Of a stretch of DNA of 64,000 bases, positions 38,587 to 48,716 are shown in pieces (the first letter of the stretch is position 1; each line of letters starts with the position of its first letter). The DNA is from Trichomonas vaginalis G3 (Eukaryota > Parabasalia > Trichomonadida > Trichomonadidae), in NCBI RefSeq assembly GCF_026262505.1, contig NC_067205.1, forward strand, positions 3,100,001 to 3,164,000. Reading direction: 5' to 3'. A program made the translations under genes and the position numbers. A model generated the notes under the pieces. That model made no database searches. It worked only from the letters and a program-made list of their open reading frames with translations, and was not told where the DNA came from.

Positions 38587-40734
38587 TTATTCTATTGGAG
38601 GAACTTTCTTTATATTTCTCTGATCACCGAAAATAACAACAACTTCCTCCTGCTGTTGTCTTTCCTGTTTTGTTCTCTGAGGTGGAACATAAAGAGGTTT
38701 TCTTGGTCTCAGCTTTCTATTTTCAGCCTTAAGATGGAAAATCTCTCTCAGCAGTTTAATGACTTGAGAATTCGCAGAGAAAGTAGTCCTTGAATCGACG
38801 TAAAATCTCAATGCGTCATTTTCCTTTTGCAATCTCTTTATCTGCTGCTCAACAACAGACAATCTCTCGTGTGTCTGGCTGAGCCTACTCTCTGCTGTTC
38901 GTCTCTCAATTTCGTTCCTTTCCGAAGCATTTAATAGTTCTGTCAATTCGTCGACTTTTTGTCGTAACAAAATTCTCCTTTTTCTTTCTTTGTCAACAAG
39001 GAAGGAAAAGTTGTCTCTTTCGGCAACAAACTTGTCAAGCAAACCAGAAACATGGCCGTAGTTGATTTCATCATCGGAATCGCTGTAAGAATAAGAATCA
39101 TCGGAACAATAATCGTCGGCATGGGAATCGATGATGTTTTTGAGTTCATTTGATATCTGTTCATCTTTGTCGATGATGTCGAGAAGGTTGAAGTCTTTGT
39201 TTTCTTCAATTTTTTGAGATATAATTTCTTCTGAGTTTGGAACTGTTTTACAAACAACTTCTGTTGATTGTGTAGCTAATTGTTGCTGCTGTATTGGTTT
39301 TCTCTTGATTGCTCTGTATGTTTCAAGCTCATTTTCTTTGGATTGCAAATTTGTTTGGAGTTCTGCAATTGTTAGGTAAGCTTCCTCGAGCTTAGCCTCT
39401 GCATTTTCTCTTCTTCGGATCTCTGTGGTCAATGAAGGAGAATTTTTCAACAAATCTTCAAATCTTTTTCTGGATTTTGCCAAAACTCTATTTAATAAGC
39501 TATTTTCGTTTTGCAATTCTGTATTCTCAAGTTTGAGTTCTGTGATTACGCTTTCTAACTTCTCAATTCGTTCAGAAGACCTTTCTTTTTGTAATTCTGC
39601 TTCTAGAATCGAAATTCTTGCTAGAAGGTCTTCATTATTATGATCCTCTTCTGATATTGCAGACTTAATTATCTTAATTTTCTTCTTTTTTGGCGTTTTT
39701 TCGTCAGATTCAAGTAAATCATCTTTCGAAGGAACTTTCTTTTTAAGTTTTGTACGCGGTTTACGCTTGGGTGGAGAGTTTGTTGACTCATTTCCCGATC
39801 CATCACTGTCAGAAGCTGATTTGGAACTCGGTGGCTTTGGAGACAAATCTCTGAGGATTTCGAACGAGTTGTTTCCTTGTATCCTTAGAGTACCAACAAC
39901 GGTAGTGTCTATTTTGAGCTTTTTTGTTGCTTCTTTCTCAGAAATATCGTTTTCATCTTGAACATGTTCGTTATTTTGAAAATTCTCTGTATCATTATTA
40001 TCTGTATCATTTTGTAAAGGAATTTTTTGCGAATTTATTTGATTTTGCTCAGTATTAGGAATAGATGTTGAGATTTCATTCTGATTTTGAAAATTTGAGT
40101 CAGAATTTACTGTACGTGTATCTGGATCTGATGATTTTTCTTGCTTTTCTGCTTGATTTAAAAGATTTTGTTGTTTTGCTAAATTTTTAGTTGAATTGTT
40201 CTGTGCTTGTGAATTATTTGATAGATTATTTGTTTCTTTATTGTTTGGAGCTTGATTTTCGTTGGGTTTTTCATTATCGGAATTTTCAGATAATTTTCCA
40301 CGAAATCTTCTAACTTTTGGATGTCCAGTATCCGAAGATACAGGAGGTGGTGGGCATGGAGGATTTATTTTGAGATCATGTGCAATTAATATTTCTGAAT
40401 CAGAGCATTGAGATTTATCTTGTTTTAAAAGACTTACAAATGATGTTTTTTGTTTTATGATTTCTTTTCGTTGCTGTTGCGACTTTCTTGGATAAAGAGA
40501 TGGAGTTGAAGGTGGAATTGGTGCATTTGCCTTCTCTTTGACATAGAAATTGCTAAATGAATGAGATCTAGTATTTGGTGATAATAAAGTTCCATTGATT
40601 TCATCATTTTTCGAATAATCAAACAAATTTATCGGTGGAAGTTCTTTTCCACTATCTTTTTTTGGTCGTGATTGATCCTGTTCGTTATTGGGAACAATAT
40701 TCTGTTTTTGTTCCTCCATAGCTTGATCAATCAA
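38587..40734 (-). CDS. Disordered and coiled-coil protein (host)
   Basis: A 715-residue protein. The first about 340 residues are disordered, rich in N, Q, S and P (PPCPPPPVSS near 130), with basic Lys runs (KRKPRTKLKKKVPSK). Coiled coils follow at about 355-480 and 575-680, separated by an acidic Ser/Asp/Tyr segment (DDYCSDDSYSYSDSDDE). No enzyme motif. Probably a cytoskeletal or scaffold protein; nothing more specific can be said. Confidence 0.75.
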   Translation of the reverse strand: MIDQAMEEQKQNIVPNNEQDQSRPKKDSGKELPPINLFDYSKNDEINGTLLSPNTRSHSFSNFYVKEKANAPIPPSTPSLYPRKSQQQRKEIIKQKTSFVSLLKQDKSQCSDSEILIAHDLKINPPCPPPPVSSDTGHPKVRRFRGKLSENSDNEKPNENQAPNNKETNNLSNNSQAQNNSTKNLAKQQNLLNQAEKQEKSSDPDTRTVNSDSNFQNQNEISTSIPNTEQNQINSQKIPLQNDTDNNDTENFQNNEHVQDENDISEKEATKKLKIDTTVVGTLRIQGNNSFEILRDLSPKPPSSKSASDSDGSGNESTNSPPKRKPRTKLKKKVPSKDDLLESDEKTPKKKKIKIIKSAISEEDHNNEDLLARISILEAELQKERSSERIEKLESVITELKLENTELQNENSLLNRVLAKSRKRFEDLLKNSPSLTTEIRRRENAEAKLEEAYLTIAELQTNLQSKENELETYRAIKRKPIQQQQLATQSTEVVCKTVPNSEEIISQKIEENKDFNLLDIIDKDEQISNELKNIIDSHADDYCSDDSYSYSDSDDEINYGHVSGLLDKFVAERDNFSFLVDKERKRRILLRQKVDELTELLNASERNEIERRTAESRLSQTHERLSVVEQQIKRLQKENDALRFYVDSRTTFSANSQVIKLLREIFHLKAENRKLRPRKPLYVPPQRTKQERQQQEEVVVIFGDQRNIKKVPPIE

Positions 40735-41465
40735 CTGAGATATTTTCTTTAATTGTTTTTCTTGAGAAACAATTCAAAACGATTAGAGGATTTTTATTTT
40801 GAAAAAGAATTTCTTCTCCATTTGATAAGAATTAAATTAATCATTCTAACCTTGATTCAAATTTGACTTCCAAAAAAAAGGAGATCTTTTTTTTGGGGAA
40901 CTGAGGGAAACTGAGCACTTTTTCTCTGTGAATATTAGATTTTTTATTAATATGTTTAAACAAATATTATCTATTACTATATTTTAGATTATTGTTTAAA
41001 TAAAATTTAAATTATAATAAATATTCGCAGAGTTTTGATGAAAAAATTGTGTCACTTTTGCAAAAATTGAGAGCCCTTTTGGGCAACTGAGCGACGATTA
41101 TTTATTCTATTTTTTCTTGATATTTAAATTCTAATTTGATATTAGTATATAATAGCACTTATAACTATATATTTAATATTAGATTTTAGAATAACTCTAA
41201 TATTTGAGTAGATAAGAAATGAAACAAGCTCAATTTCGAATTCCCAAGATAAAGAATATCATAGCAAAAAAATTTGATTGAAATCATGATTGATAATTAT
41301 GTTTAAACAGAAATCTACGATAAATGCTAATTATTCAAAATATAAGATTTTGAAATTTTTTAAGATATTAAGAAACAAACATTATTATGATGTGGGGATG
41401 AAATAAAACTTGTAATTTTTATGTGAATGTTGATTGAGTTGCAAATAGATATAAAGTTATTATCA
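40735..41465. other. Gene-free AT-rich stretch
   Basis: About 730 bases without a gene. It contains isolated relatives of the tandem repeat that follows (GGGGAACTGAGGGAAACTGAG near 40896, GGGCAACTGAGCGACGATTA near 41081), so the repeat family extends leftward in degraded form. Confidence 0.5.
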
Positions 41466-41728
41466 GTTGCCCTCAGTTTCCCGATAATTTTAGGAAAAAG
41501 AGCGATAGTTTCCTCAGTTGCCCGACGATTATTGTAAACATTGTTCAGTTTCCTCAGTTGCCCGACGATTATTTTAACTATGATTTCCTCAGTTTCCCGA
41601 AATGACGATAGTTGTAAACTTCACTCAGTTTCCTCAGTTGCCCGACGATTATTTTAACTATGATTTCCTCAGTTTCCCGAAATGACGATAGTTGTAAACT
41701 TCACTCAGTTTCCTCAGTTGCCCGACGA
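41466..41728. repeat. 80-bp tandem repeat interrupted by element B
   Basis: Units carry CCTCAGTTGCCCGACGATTA and CCTCAGTTTCCCGAAATGAC. Copies at 41581 and 41661 are exactly 80 bp apart, with looser copies before them. The array continues on the other side of element B (62476 onward, CGACGATTATTTTAACTATG), proving that the element landed inside it. Confidence 0.9.
41723..41728. repeat. Target site duplication CGACGA (left)
   Basis: Matches CGACGA at 62476-62481 immediately after the right tip. Uninterrupted repeat units show the pre-insertion sequence TTGCCCGACGATTATTTT with a single CGACGA, confirming a 6-bp duplication, the size usual for Polintons. Confidence 0.95.
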
Positions 41729-42567
41729 AGTAGTAGATAAGTGCGGGTTTAGTGACTTTTTTTGTTACATCTATATATAGACGATGCATTAAAATATATT
41801 TATTTATAAATCATTAAAAAATTAACATTAATTTTAAAATAATTTATTTTTTTATCTTTTATAAAAGAAGCTATATATAGATGATGTCAGATATTCCGCG
41901 ATTAATTAAACATTGTTTAAATCCTGAATGGGTTAAACTTCAATTTAAAAATGAAGATTGTGAATTATTAAATGAATATGAAAGCCAAAATAAGCTAATG
42001 AGGTATAAATATAATGATAAAGAATATTTAATTTCATGGAATCAATGGAGTCATAATCAAAGACCTCATAAACGAGAAGAAGAAATTGAAAATAATGAAA
42101 TGGAAATCATTGATGAAATTAAAGAGGATGGAATTCCTAAATTTTGTAGAAAAACCTTTAGAACTAAGTTAGGAGCATATAAACGTAGAGTATTAAATCC
42201 TGAATATCTTAAACATCAATTTAAAAAGGAAGACTGTGAATTATTAAACGCTAATGAATATGAAAATGCTAAATCAAAACTGAGATATAAATATATTGGA
42301 AGTGATGAAAGGTGTAAAGATAAAGATAAAGTTTATTCAGTTTCATATAATAACTGGCACACGTTAGGGATAAGAAAACATTTAGGAGATTATGGGAAAT
42401 GTTCTGAATTCTTTAAATCTAGTATGTACGAGAGAGTAAAAGAAATTAGAAATAATTATCATAATGAATGAAAGATTCACTATCATAATGAAATAAAAAA
42501 TAAACTTTAAAAATTCATGTCTTACATTTATGAATAATTTATTTTTTTTAATTCGTAAGAAAATGAG
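41729..42567 (+). repeat. Left TIR of element B, with an extra 613-bp segment
   Basis: 41729-41844 matches the outer part of the right TIR and 42450-42567 matches its inner part, including leader and start codon of the next gene (CGTAAGAAAATGAGT). The 613 bp between carry a gene and are absent from the right TIR. The junctions share AAATAATT, so either the segment was inserted here or it was lost from the right arm between short repeats. Confidence 0.85.
41881..42471 (+). CDS. Two-repeat protein inside the left TIR
   Basis: A 196-residue protein with two copies of a motif: LNPEWVKLQFKNEDCELLNE to ISWNQWS (about residues 16-60) and LNPEYLKHQFKKEDCELLNA to VSYNNWH (about 96-160). The pattern (EDCELL, then Y-K-Y, then strand, then W) resembles the small repeats beside homing nucleases in large DNA viruses and phages; homology is unproven. 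It follows CTATATATAGATGATG, a near copy of sequence at 41773. Since the right TIR lacks it, this gene is the chief difference between the two ends. Confidence 0.6.
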   Translation: MMSDIPRLIKHCLNPEWVKLQFKNEDCELLNEYESQNKLMRYKYNDKEYLISWNQWSHNQRPHKREEEIENNEMEIIDEIKEDGIPKFCRKTFRTKLGAYKRRVLNPEYLKHQFKKEDCELLNANEYENAKSKLRYKYIGSDERCKDKDKVYSVSYNNWHTLGIRKHLGDYGKCSEFFKSSMYERVKEIRNNYHNE

Positions 42568-43042
42568 TGGATCAAGATTCGTAACCGTCAATCAATTAAT
42601 GGATGCTCTTTCACCAATTCTTGAAAATGTTAAACAAGTAGATGTTTATTTCGATGATTGTGTAGAAAGTTTATATTATAAAGGTAAACATAATATTAAA
42701 CCCATTGCTTTTGCATTTGATAATAAATTAATTGAAAATGTAAAAATTTGGGAATTAATTCCAGATATTGAATTTATAACAAATATTAAGGATAAATGGT
42801 TCAAACGAATTCCAACCACAAAAGTTCTTTGTAAATTAATGATCAAAACCGAGGCCAAAGAATTTCATGAATTTACATATCATCCAAATAAAGTTTCAGA
42901 ACTAGAAAATAAAAAACTTCAGAAAAAATTAAACGATAGACTTTCAAATGATCGTATTGAAAAAATAAATAAACTAGCAGAAGTTGCATTTAATAATGAA
43001 ATATTTGATGAATATAACCTTGAACTCAGTGATGGACTTTAA
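42563..43042 (+). CDS. Outermost left gene, unrecognised
   Basis: A 159-residue protein starting MSGSRFVTVNQLMDALSPIL within the TIR-borne leader. Mixed alpha/beta with a helical Lys-rich C-terminal part. The same leader and first codons start the outermost right gene (62251), after which the proteins differ. Function unknown. The end overlaps the convergent gene at 43039 by 4 bases. Confidence 0.6.
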   Translation: MSGSRFVTVNQLMDALSPILENVKQVDVYFDDCVESLYYKGKHNIKPIAFAFDNKLIENVKIWELIPDIEFITNIKDKWFKRIPTTKVLCKLMIKTEAKEFHEFTYHPNKVSELENKKLQKKLNDRLSNDRIEKINKLAEVAFNNEIFDEYNLELSDGL

Positions 43043-43419
43043 GGACCCGGGCACAACGAGTTATGATTTATGAAATCAATTATTTGATTCATTCTTTCTT
43101 CAATAATTCCTATTCTTTTTGTTAAATCATCAATTTTCATTAATGAGGTGATTCTTGATTGAGGAATAGATTTTAAACTAACAACACCTTTTATTTTTGA
43201 AATTTTGAATCCATCAACTTTAAACATTTTATTCAATTTACATGTTGTCAATTCTTCAAATAATTTTTTATTATTAGCATAATAGTCATTAAATTCTTCA
43301 ACAGATGAAAAAATTTTTATTTCAGTAATTGGTTTAACAACGTTTATTTTTTGTTGAACATTTTCACTTTCATTTATTTCTTCCTTCTCTGTTTCATTTA
43401 TTTTTAATATTGGTTTCAT
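43039..43419 (-). CDS. Unrecognised 126-residue protein
   Basis: N-terminal region rich in E and N, a middle part with VDGFKISKIKGVVSLKSIPQ (strand-rich), and a C-terminal helix (LTKRIGIIEERMNQIIDFIN) suited to oligomerisation. This could be a small DNA-binding or coiled-coil regulator. No family recognised. Confidence 0.5.
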   Translation of the reverse strand: MKPILKINETEKEEINESENVQQKINVVKPITEIKIFSSVEEFNDYYANNKKLFEELTTCKLNKMFKVDGFKISKIKGVVSLKSIPQSRITSLMKIDDLTKRIGIIEERMNQIIDFINHNSLCPGP

Positions 43420-43485
43420 TTATCATTAATTAAAAATTAGAATATATGTGATGAAAATGAATTTTTAATTAATATTAAATCAGAA

Positions 43486-43722
43486 ATGGCAGCAGGATTC
43501 TTTAAAAAATTATGGGAAGGAATTAAGAAAGCAGCAAGTTGGGTTCATCAGAAAATAATAAAACCCGTTGCAAACTTTTTGGCACCAGTAGCGAAAACGG
43601 CAGGAACTATCATAGGTGGAGTATTAGGTGCTAAAGCAGGTAATCCAGCGATGGGAGCACAAGCAGGTAACGCAGTTGGTGGAATTGCTGAAGGAATACT
43701 TAATAAAATAGGAGGAAAGTAG
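43486..43722 (+). CDS. Amphipathic membrane-active-type peptide protein
   Basis: 78 residues. The N-terminal helix MAAGFFKKLWEGIKKAAS is strongly amphipathic and cationic, like lytic peptides. The C-terminal half is Gly/Ala-rich and hydrophobic (AGTIIGGVLGAKAGNPAMGA). Viral proteins of this kind help breach membranes during entry. The gene's first 35 bases are nearly the same as those of the convergent gene at 43955. Confidence 0.6.
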   Translation: MAAGFFKKLWEGIKKAASWVHQKIIKPVANFLAPVAKTAGTIIGGVLGAKAGNPAMGAQAGNAVGGIAEGILNKIGGK

Positions 43723-43742
43723 TGGAAAAATAAATATTATTT

Positions 43743-43955
43743 TTATCTTAGTATCGGTTGTAGTCGACGATAAACTTTATCTCCTTTATTTAATATTTCT
43801 CTTACCGGAACATTAGGTGCTATTTGTTCTGCAACGTCACTAATTGCTTCTTTATTCTTAAATATCCAATTTGCTCCCTTCTTCATTGTTTCCCAAACTT
43901 TATGCGCTCCTCTTTTTACTTTATCCCATAATTTTTTAAAGAATCCTGCAGCCAT
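43743..43955 (-). CDS. Paralogous amphipathic protein, inverted
   Basis: 70 residues, starting MAAGFFKKLWDKVKRGAHKV and continuing in a Trp/Lys-rich helix and a Pro/Val C-terminus. The N-terminus is a duplicate of the gene at 43486 in opposite orientation, with the two genes meeting tail to tail. Likely the same class of membrane-active virion protein with a different C-terminus. Confidence 0.6.
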   Translation of the reverse strand: MAAGFFKKLWDKVKRGAHKVWETMKKGANWIFKNKEAISDVAEQIAPNVPVREILNKGDKVYRRLQPILR

Positions 43956-44025
43956 AGTTGATTATTTCATTAAAATTAAAAATTCATTTTCATCTTTTAA
44001 TTTTGATTTTTTTATTTCATCATAA

Positions 44026-45664
44026 ATGACGACTAACTATTTGGTGCCAAACACTAAACCAATTAATGGAAATGTATTTCATTCATTCGAAAAGATAAAT
44101 GAAATATTCGCAAAGAATGACGGTAGAAGATATTATAGAGAACTTGAAAGTTCATGCTATGACTCTGATACTCCATATTTTGATGATAAACAAACTCATT
44201 TAAGAATTACAAATCCGGCTCATGATGTGAACCAATTAGGTGACACATATATTAAACGCAAAGTTAAAGCAACTCTAGTTTCAAATAAAGCTTTCACATG
44301 TGATGCCGCTTTTAAATGCATGCGTTTATTCGTTGGTTACAAATCATCAAATCAAAGCTTTAAACAATTAGAAGTAGAAACCGAAAGAGGTGATGCCGGT
44401 TATCTTCAGATGGATTGCGCCCGTGAATCTTTCGCATTTGCAACATATAAACCAAAATCAGAAAGGAAAGTTAAAAAGTTTGTTCATTCGTTATATAATA
44501 ATGTTCAAAAATATGATAACTCAGTATGTGGTAAATATATTGACCCTTCAGAAGTTTTCAAGAATGCAAATGAAGAAGTTGATGTCACTTTTGATATGAT
44601 TATTCCGGTAAATGATTTGTTAGCATTTCAGGCGTTCGATGATTATCCTAAATCATTTGGTGAAATCATTCTTAAATATTATGTTTTCAGGGATACTTTA
44701 GTATTTTGTCAGGTTGACCCGTTAAGAGTTGCTGATTTACAAAATTACGTTTATGAAAAGATAACTGATGAAAATTATGAAAAGATTATGAATCATGTTT
44801 ATAAATATGATCGCAAATTCCAACAAATCGGACTTCCTGCAAAATTAATTACAAGCTTAGCCGCTACATCTGCTGACGCAACAGTTGATAGCGTTATTAT
44901 TTCATGCACAAAGATGGAAGTTTTAGAGGATAAATGCATTACACCAGGATACGGTTTAATTGAAGAATCAGGTAAAGCAATACCACGTTTATTCAGTAAG
45001 GAAGATCCATTCATGATTCCAGCTCAACATATTGACGTTCGTTCACTAAATGGAGGTTGCATCACTCCTGAAGGTATTAGCTCGGATTTCTCATACGCTC
45101 TTCATAATGTTACAGATGTTGTGTTAACATTTCCGAAGAATGCAATGCAAAGAACATTTTAGAAAATCCAATGCTTCGAGGTCTTCAGGTCACTATAGAT
45201 TCCAGAAACTTCCCCGATCAAGCGATGACCACAGTGGGTGACATATTCTTTACACGTATGCTTCAAGCTTCTGATTTAGATGGAGTGAATGAATGCACAG
45301 AAGAATACGAGGACTCATTAACTAGACCACTGAATGATGATGATGGCAGCCATTAGCTAGAACATGGAAAGACCAAACTTCATTCTTATGCACTATTCCA
45401 GTTCAACGTGATGGAGCGGGTATATTCTTTGATGGATTAGAAACTTTCAACTCACAAGTTACAGTACAAGTGAAAGCTTATCCAATCATTCAGGGTGAAA
45501 ATGACACTTACTGTTCAAAGGTGACAAATCCTCCTCAGGTTTGGTTTACTAGGACTACGTATTGGACATGGACACCGGACGAAGGTTTGAAATATCATCC
45601 AACAGGTACACCACCACAGTATAGAAGTTCATATGATGAAATATTGATGAATAGAAATGTTTAA
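44026..45664 (+). CDS. Major capsid protein region
   Basis: Strand-rich, Asp/Asn/Tyr-rich sequence: a long N-terminal part (44026-45162) with HLRITNPAHDVNQLGDTYI and DVTFDMIIPVNDLLAFQAF, then further parts to 45664 ending with KAYPIIQGENDTYCSKVT and RTTYWTWTPDEG. Size, beta pattern and position before the packaging ATPase fit a double-jelly-roll capsid protein. It has little sequence likeness to the element A capsid region beyond the late VKxY/VKxW strand. Confidence 0.55.
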
Positions 45665-45688
45665 AATTATAAATTTATTTTTGATTAA

Positions 45689-46503
45689 ATGGATTTCAAT
45701 TCTGAAGAATTAGCAGGAGTATATAATACATACATAGATGATATGATTAATGAAGCATTGAGTGATAATAGAAATGCTCTATCTAAGGAAAAATTAATGA
45801 AAATTCCATATTCTGAATGTTACTTAAATTCAATCACTGCAGCAATTGGTAAACAAAATAAAGGTAAAACATTAACGATATTAAAACAAATTATCATTAT
45901 TGCTAACACTTCCCCCTATTCACATGTGTTAATTTATATCAACCGTTCAGGTTCACCTTCAGATGATACATTTGAATCTTTAAAGCATTTAATCAAAATT
46001 CCAATTATTTATTTATCACAAGAAGAAGCAGAAGATTATTTAAAAAACTTTTTAATGTATAAAGAATTATATAATACAATCAAGAAGCAAGGATTAGAGG
46101 ATAAAATTATTGATAAACAAAGGGATGAATTATTTGAAACACTTTCTATTTCAAATTTTGATAAAGAATTTTTGCATTCACTAATTTTTCTAGATGATGC
46201 CGTGAAATCAAAACTAATAACTAATGAGAAATCATATTTTAATCAGTTATTAACTCAATGTCGACACATTCAGTGTTCATTCTTTATGGCTGTTCAATAC
46301 TTCAAAGCATTAAGCACAAACATTAAATCAAATCTATCAACCTTTTCATTTTCAGTGGTTTTAGTCGTCAACAGTTGAACGTTATGCTTTATCAAGTGAA
46401 TTTACCAATGAGCATTAATGAACTTTACACACAATATCAACAATTAGGTGAACATGGAAAAATAATAGTTGATTTAAATAAAGGAGGTGTTAAATTTGAT
46501 TAA
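45689..46503 (+). CDS. Packaging ATPase (A32-like) region
   Basis: Walker A-type GKQNKGKTLTILKQI lies near residue 53, Walker B LHSLIFLDDAVKSK near 166, and a sensor stretch CRHIQCSFFMAVQYFKALS after it. This is the same order as in the element A ATPase, but the sequences are very divergent. The enzyme class pumps DNA into virions. It follows the capsid region directly, with a TTTTTGATTAAATG leader. Confidence 0.7.
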
Positions 46504-46543
46504 CTTTTTATAATTAATTTTTATTTTTTATTTATAATTAAAC

Positions 46544-47441
46544 ATGACAGAAATAGCAAATCTTCTACAGGTTCCATTAAAACAAGGGACAAACAAAAAG
46601 GGTGCATATAATAGAACTATGAAAGTTCCAGACGGAATGAAAGAATTAGTCATATTGTTGCGGTCTTCAAAAGGATGTTAAACAAATGAGAAACGTTTTA
46701 ACATTACCAGAAGCTCAAGCATATGCCAAACGTCATGGTCCAAATTGGGAAGCACACGAAGCAGACATTACAGGTCCAAATGGAAAACCTGATGGTATAA
46801 ATGAAGTTTTCGTTACTGATGGTCAAGGTAATATTAAAGTCATAAATGGTTATAAATTAACAATCTGATTATCCTAAACGTAAAGCATATAATGAACGTT
46901 ATCCTATGCAATTTGATGAAAATGGAAAAGCTGTTAAACAATACATTGGAGAAGGTGAAAATGGTCCAATTAATTCATACCGTCATAATCCATATTCTTA
47001 TTTCAATGAAGAATTAAATGCTATTGAAGAGGGACCGGATGGATTACCACGATATGTTAATCAGTTTGATGGTCAATATGCAAATTTGAGACCTGAAATT
47101 CCAGCTAAGAAATTCTTTAAAGTTGCTTTATTCGATCCAGTGTTCAATGAACAGAAAGAAGCAATGAAAGCAGAATTTAAAACCAATTCAAGTGGCAAGA
47201 ATTTCTCTTCATCTTCCTTTCAGAAGCGTTCAAGGAATTGATAAAGAAACCACTTTATTCTCAACAAGGTTATAACTTTGATTTAATTAAAGAAAGTGAT
47301 AGACGTAAATTAGAAAAATCAGATGGTTTTAAGAATGCATGTAATGAAATGATTAAAGATATTGTAAATGATAAAATAAGACTGGAAGAAACTCAAAGCA
47401 CTATCAATAACATAATTGGTGCAGTTACAAAGAAAGTATAA
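46544..47441 (+). CDS. Unrecognised element protein region
   Basis: Short frames with [42 protein letters not shown]/Asn-rich stretches and a helical C-terminal part. The leader at 46544 (TTATTTATAATTAAACATG) marks the start. No family recognised; a minor virion protein is plausible because it lies between the ATPase and the SCCG gene. Confidence 0.4.
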
Positions 47442-47524
47442 GCAAACAAGGATGAACCTTGGGATATTACCATAACAACTAAATAAAACTTTAAATATAT
47501 TTTTCTTTTTTTATTCAATTATAA

Positions 47525-48208
47525 ATGAGAAGACGTTTCACTAGTCAAAAGAACACTAACGCAAAAGCAGAGATTACGGTTGGTTATAACGTAAATGATG
47601 ATAAATCACGAATTATTCAAAATGTTAAAGTTAATGTTAGCCCTGAATTAACAAGGTCAGCAACTCAACCAAATTTATTAACTCGTGACTTACCGAAGAA
47701 TGAGGAGAATGAAGACCCAATCATTTTATCTGAACCCGGTAAAGAACCCGTTGAAATTCCCACTTATCCAACATACCCCCCACCTCTTTCATCAAACATC
47801 GAGAACCCAGGAATCTACGATTTCAGTCGCAATGCGCCATATAAAATAGACATTAATTTTGAATTAATGAAAATTTACCGTGATATCATAACTGATAATT
47901 ATGATTCAATAATAAATTTAATTGATCAATCCGGTTTAATTATTTTACCTTATGAATCATTAATTCACATTATCGCCATTCTTTGTGATGTTCAAGATTC
48001 AGACGTGAAGATTCAATTTTTCATAGATGATGAGGTTTCATGCTGCGGAACAGTTGCAAAAATAAATCCTATAAAGGATATTAGCACAATTAAGATATCA
48101 AAGAACGGAACAACAACTGAACTTCATTTAACATATAATGATATTTATAATAAAATAGTTGATGAATATAAAATATCACTTGAAAAATTCTTTGTTAAGG
48201 CTATATGA
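47525..48208 (+). CDS. Conserved element protein with SCCG motif
   Basis: A 227-residue protein: basic, disordered N-terminus (MRRRFTSQKNTNAKAE), Pro-rich linker (PTYPTYPPPLSS), then a folded part with DDEVSCCGTVAKINPIKDIS. It is the counterpart of the protein at 21593-22174 in element A, sharing layout and the SCCG core. Conservation across two divergent lineages suggests an essential structural or assembly role, not otherwise known. Confidence 0.6.
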   Translation: MRRRFTSQKNTNAKAEITVGYNVNDDKSRIIQNVKVNVSPELTRSATQPNLLTRDLPKNEENEDPIILSEPGKEPVEIPTYPTYPPPLSSNIENPGIYDFSRNAPYKIDINFELMKIYRDIITDNYDSIINLIDQSGLIILPYESLIHIIAILCDVQDSDVKIQFFIDDEVSCCGTVAKINPIKDISTIKISKNGTTTELHLTYNDIYNKIVDEYKISLEKFFVKAI

Positions 48209-48216
48209 GGACTATG

Positions 48217-48423
48217 TCAATATTCAAGCATTAACATTATCGAATAATAATCCTTTGAATCATAATCAATAATAATTGACCTTTCACCAGTTTCTATCGT
48301 TTGTTTTATTTCTTTTTGTTCCCCACTATCTGGATCGGTCATTGTAATTGTTTTTGTTATAGTATCAGCTTTATCTTTAACTTCAATCTTTTTTCCATCG
48401 GGATATTTAAACCAAAATTCCAA
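48217..48423 (-). CDS. Small unrecognised protein
   Basis: 68 residues, MEFWFKYPDGKKIEVKDKAD onward, strand-rich and charged. Resembles loosely the C-terminal pattern of the protein at 5181-6029. Function unknown. Confidence 0.35.
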   Translation of the reverse strand: MEFWFKYPDGKKIEVKDKADTITKTITMTDPDSGEQKEIKQTIETGERSIIIDYDSKDYYSIMLMLEY

Positions 48424-48445
48424 AAATTCGATATTGTCAATCTGT

Positions 48446-48697
48446 TCATATTTTTAATCTATCAATTACATTTTTAATACCATCTGAAAATCTTATGAAA
48501 TGGTCATTATATGGGTTTGATTGAACTAAATTTGAATGAAGTGAAATATAACCCGATGATGAATATGACATTGACTCATATTTTCTGAAAACACTAAAAT
48601 TTATAACATGAATGAATTTCTTATTCGTTGAATTTATGAATTCTTGAGGTAATCTTATTCTAGTTTTATTTATCACTGGAAAATAACGCTTTACCAT
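48446..48697 (-). CDS. Small unrecognised protein
   Basis: 83 residues from the ATG at 48697 (MVKRYFPVINKTRIRLPQEF), with Ser/Tyr-rich middle. Divergent from the gene at 48717 with a spacer of 19 bases that contains mirrored leaders (ATTTTTAATCGTAATAAAA). Function unknown. Confidence 0.4.
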   Translation of the reverse strand: MVKRYFPVINKTRIRLPQEFINSTNKKFIHVINFSVFRKYESMSYSSSGYISLHSNLVQSNPYNDHFIRFSDGIKNVIDRLKI

Positions 48698-48716
48698 ATT
48701 TTTAATCGTAATAAAA

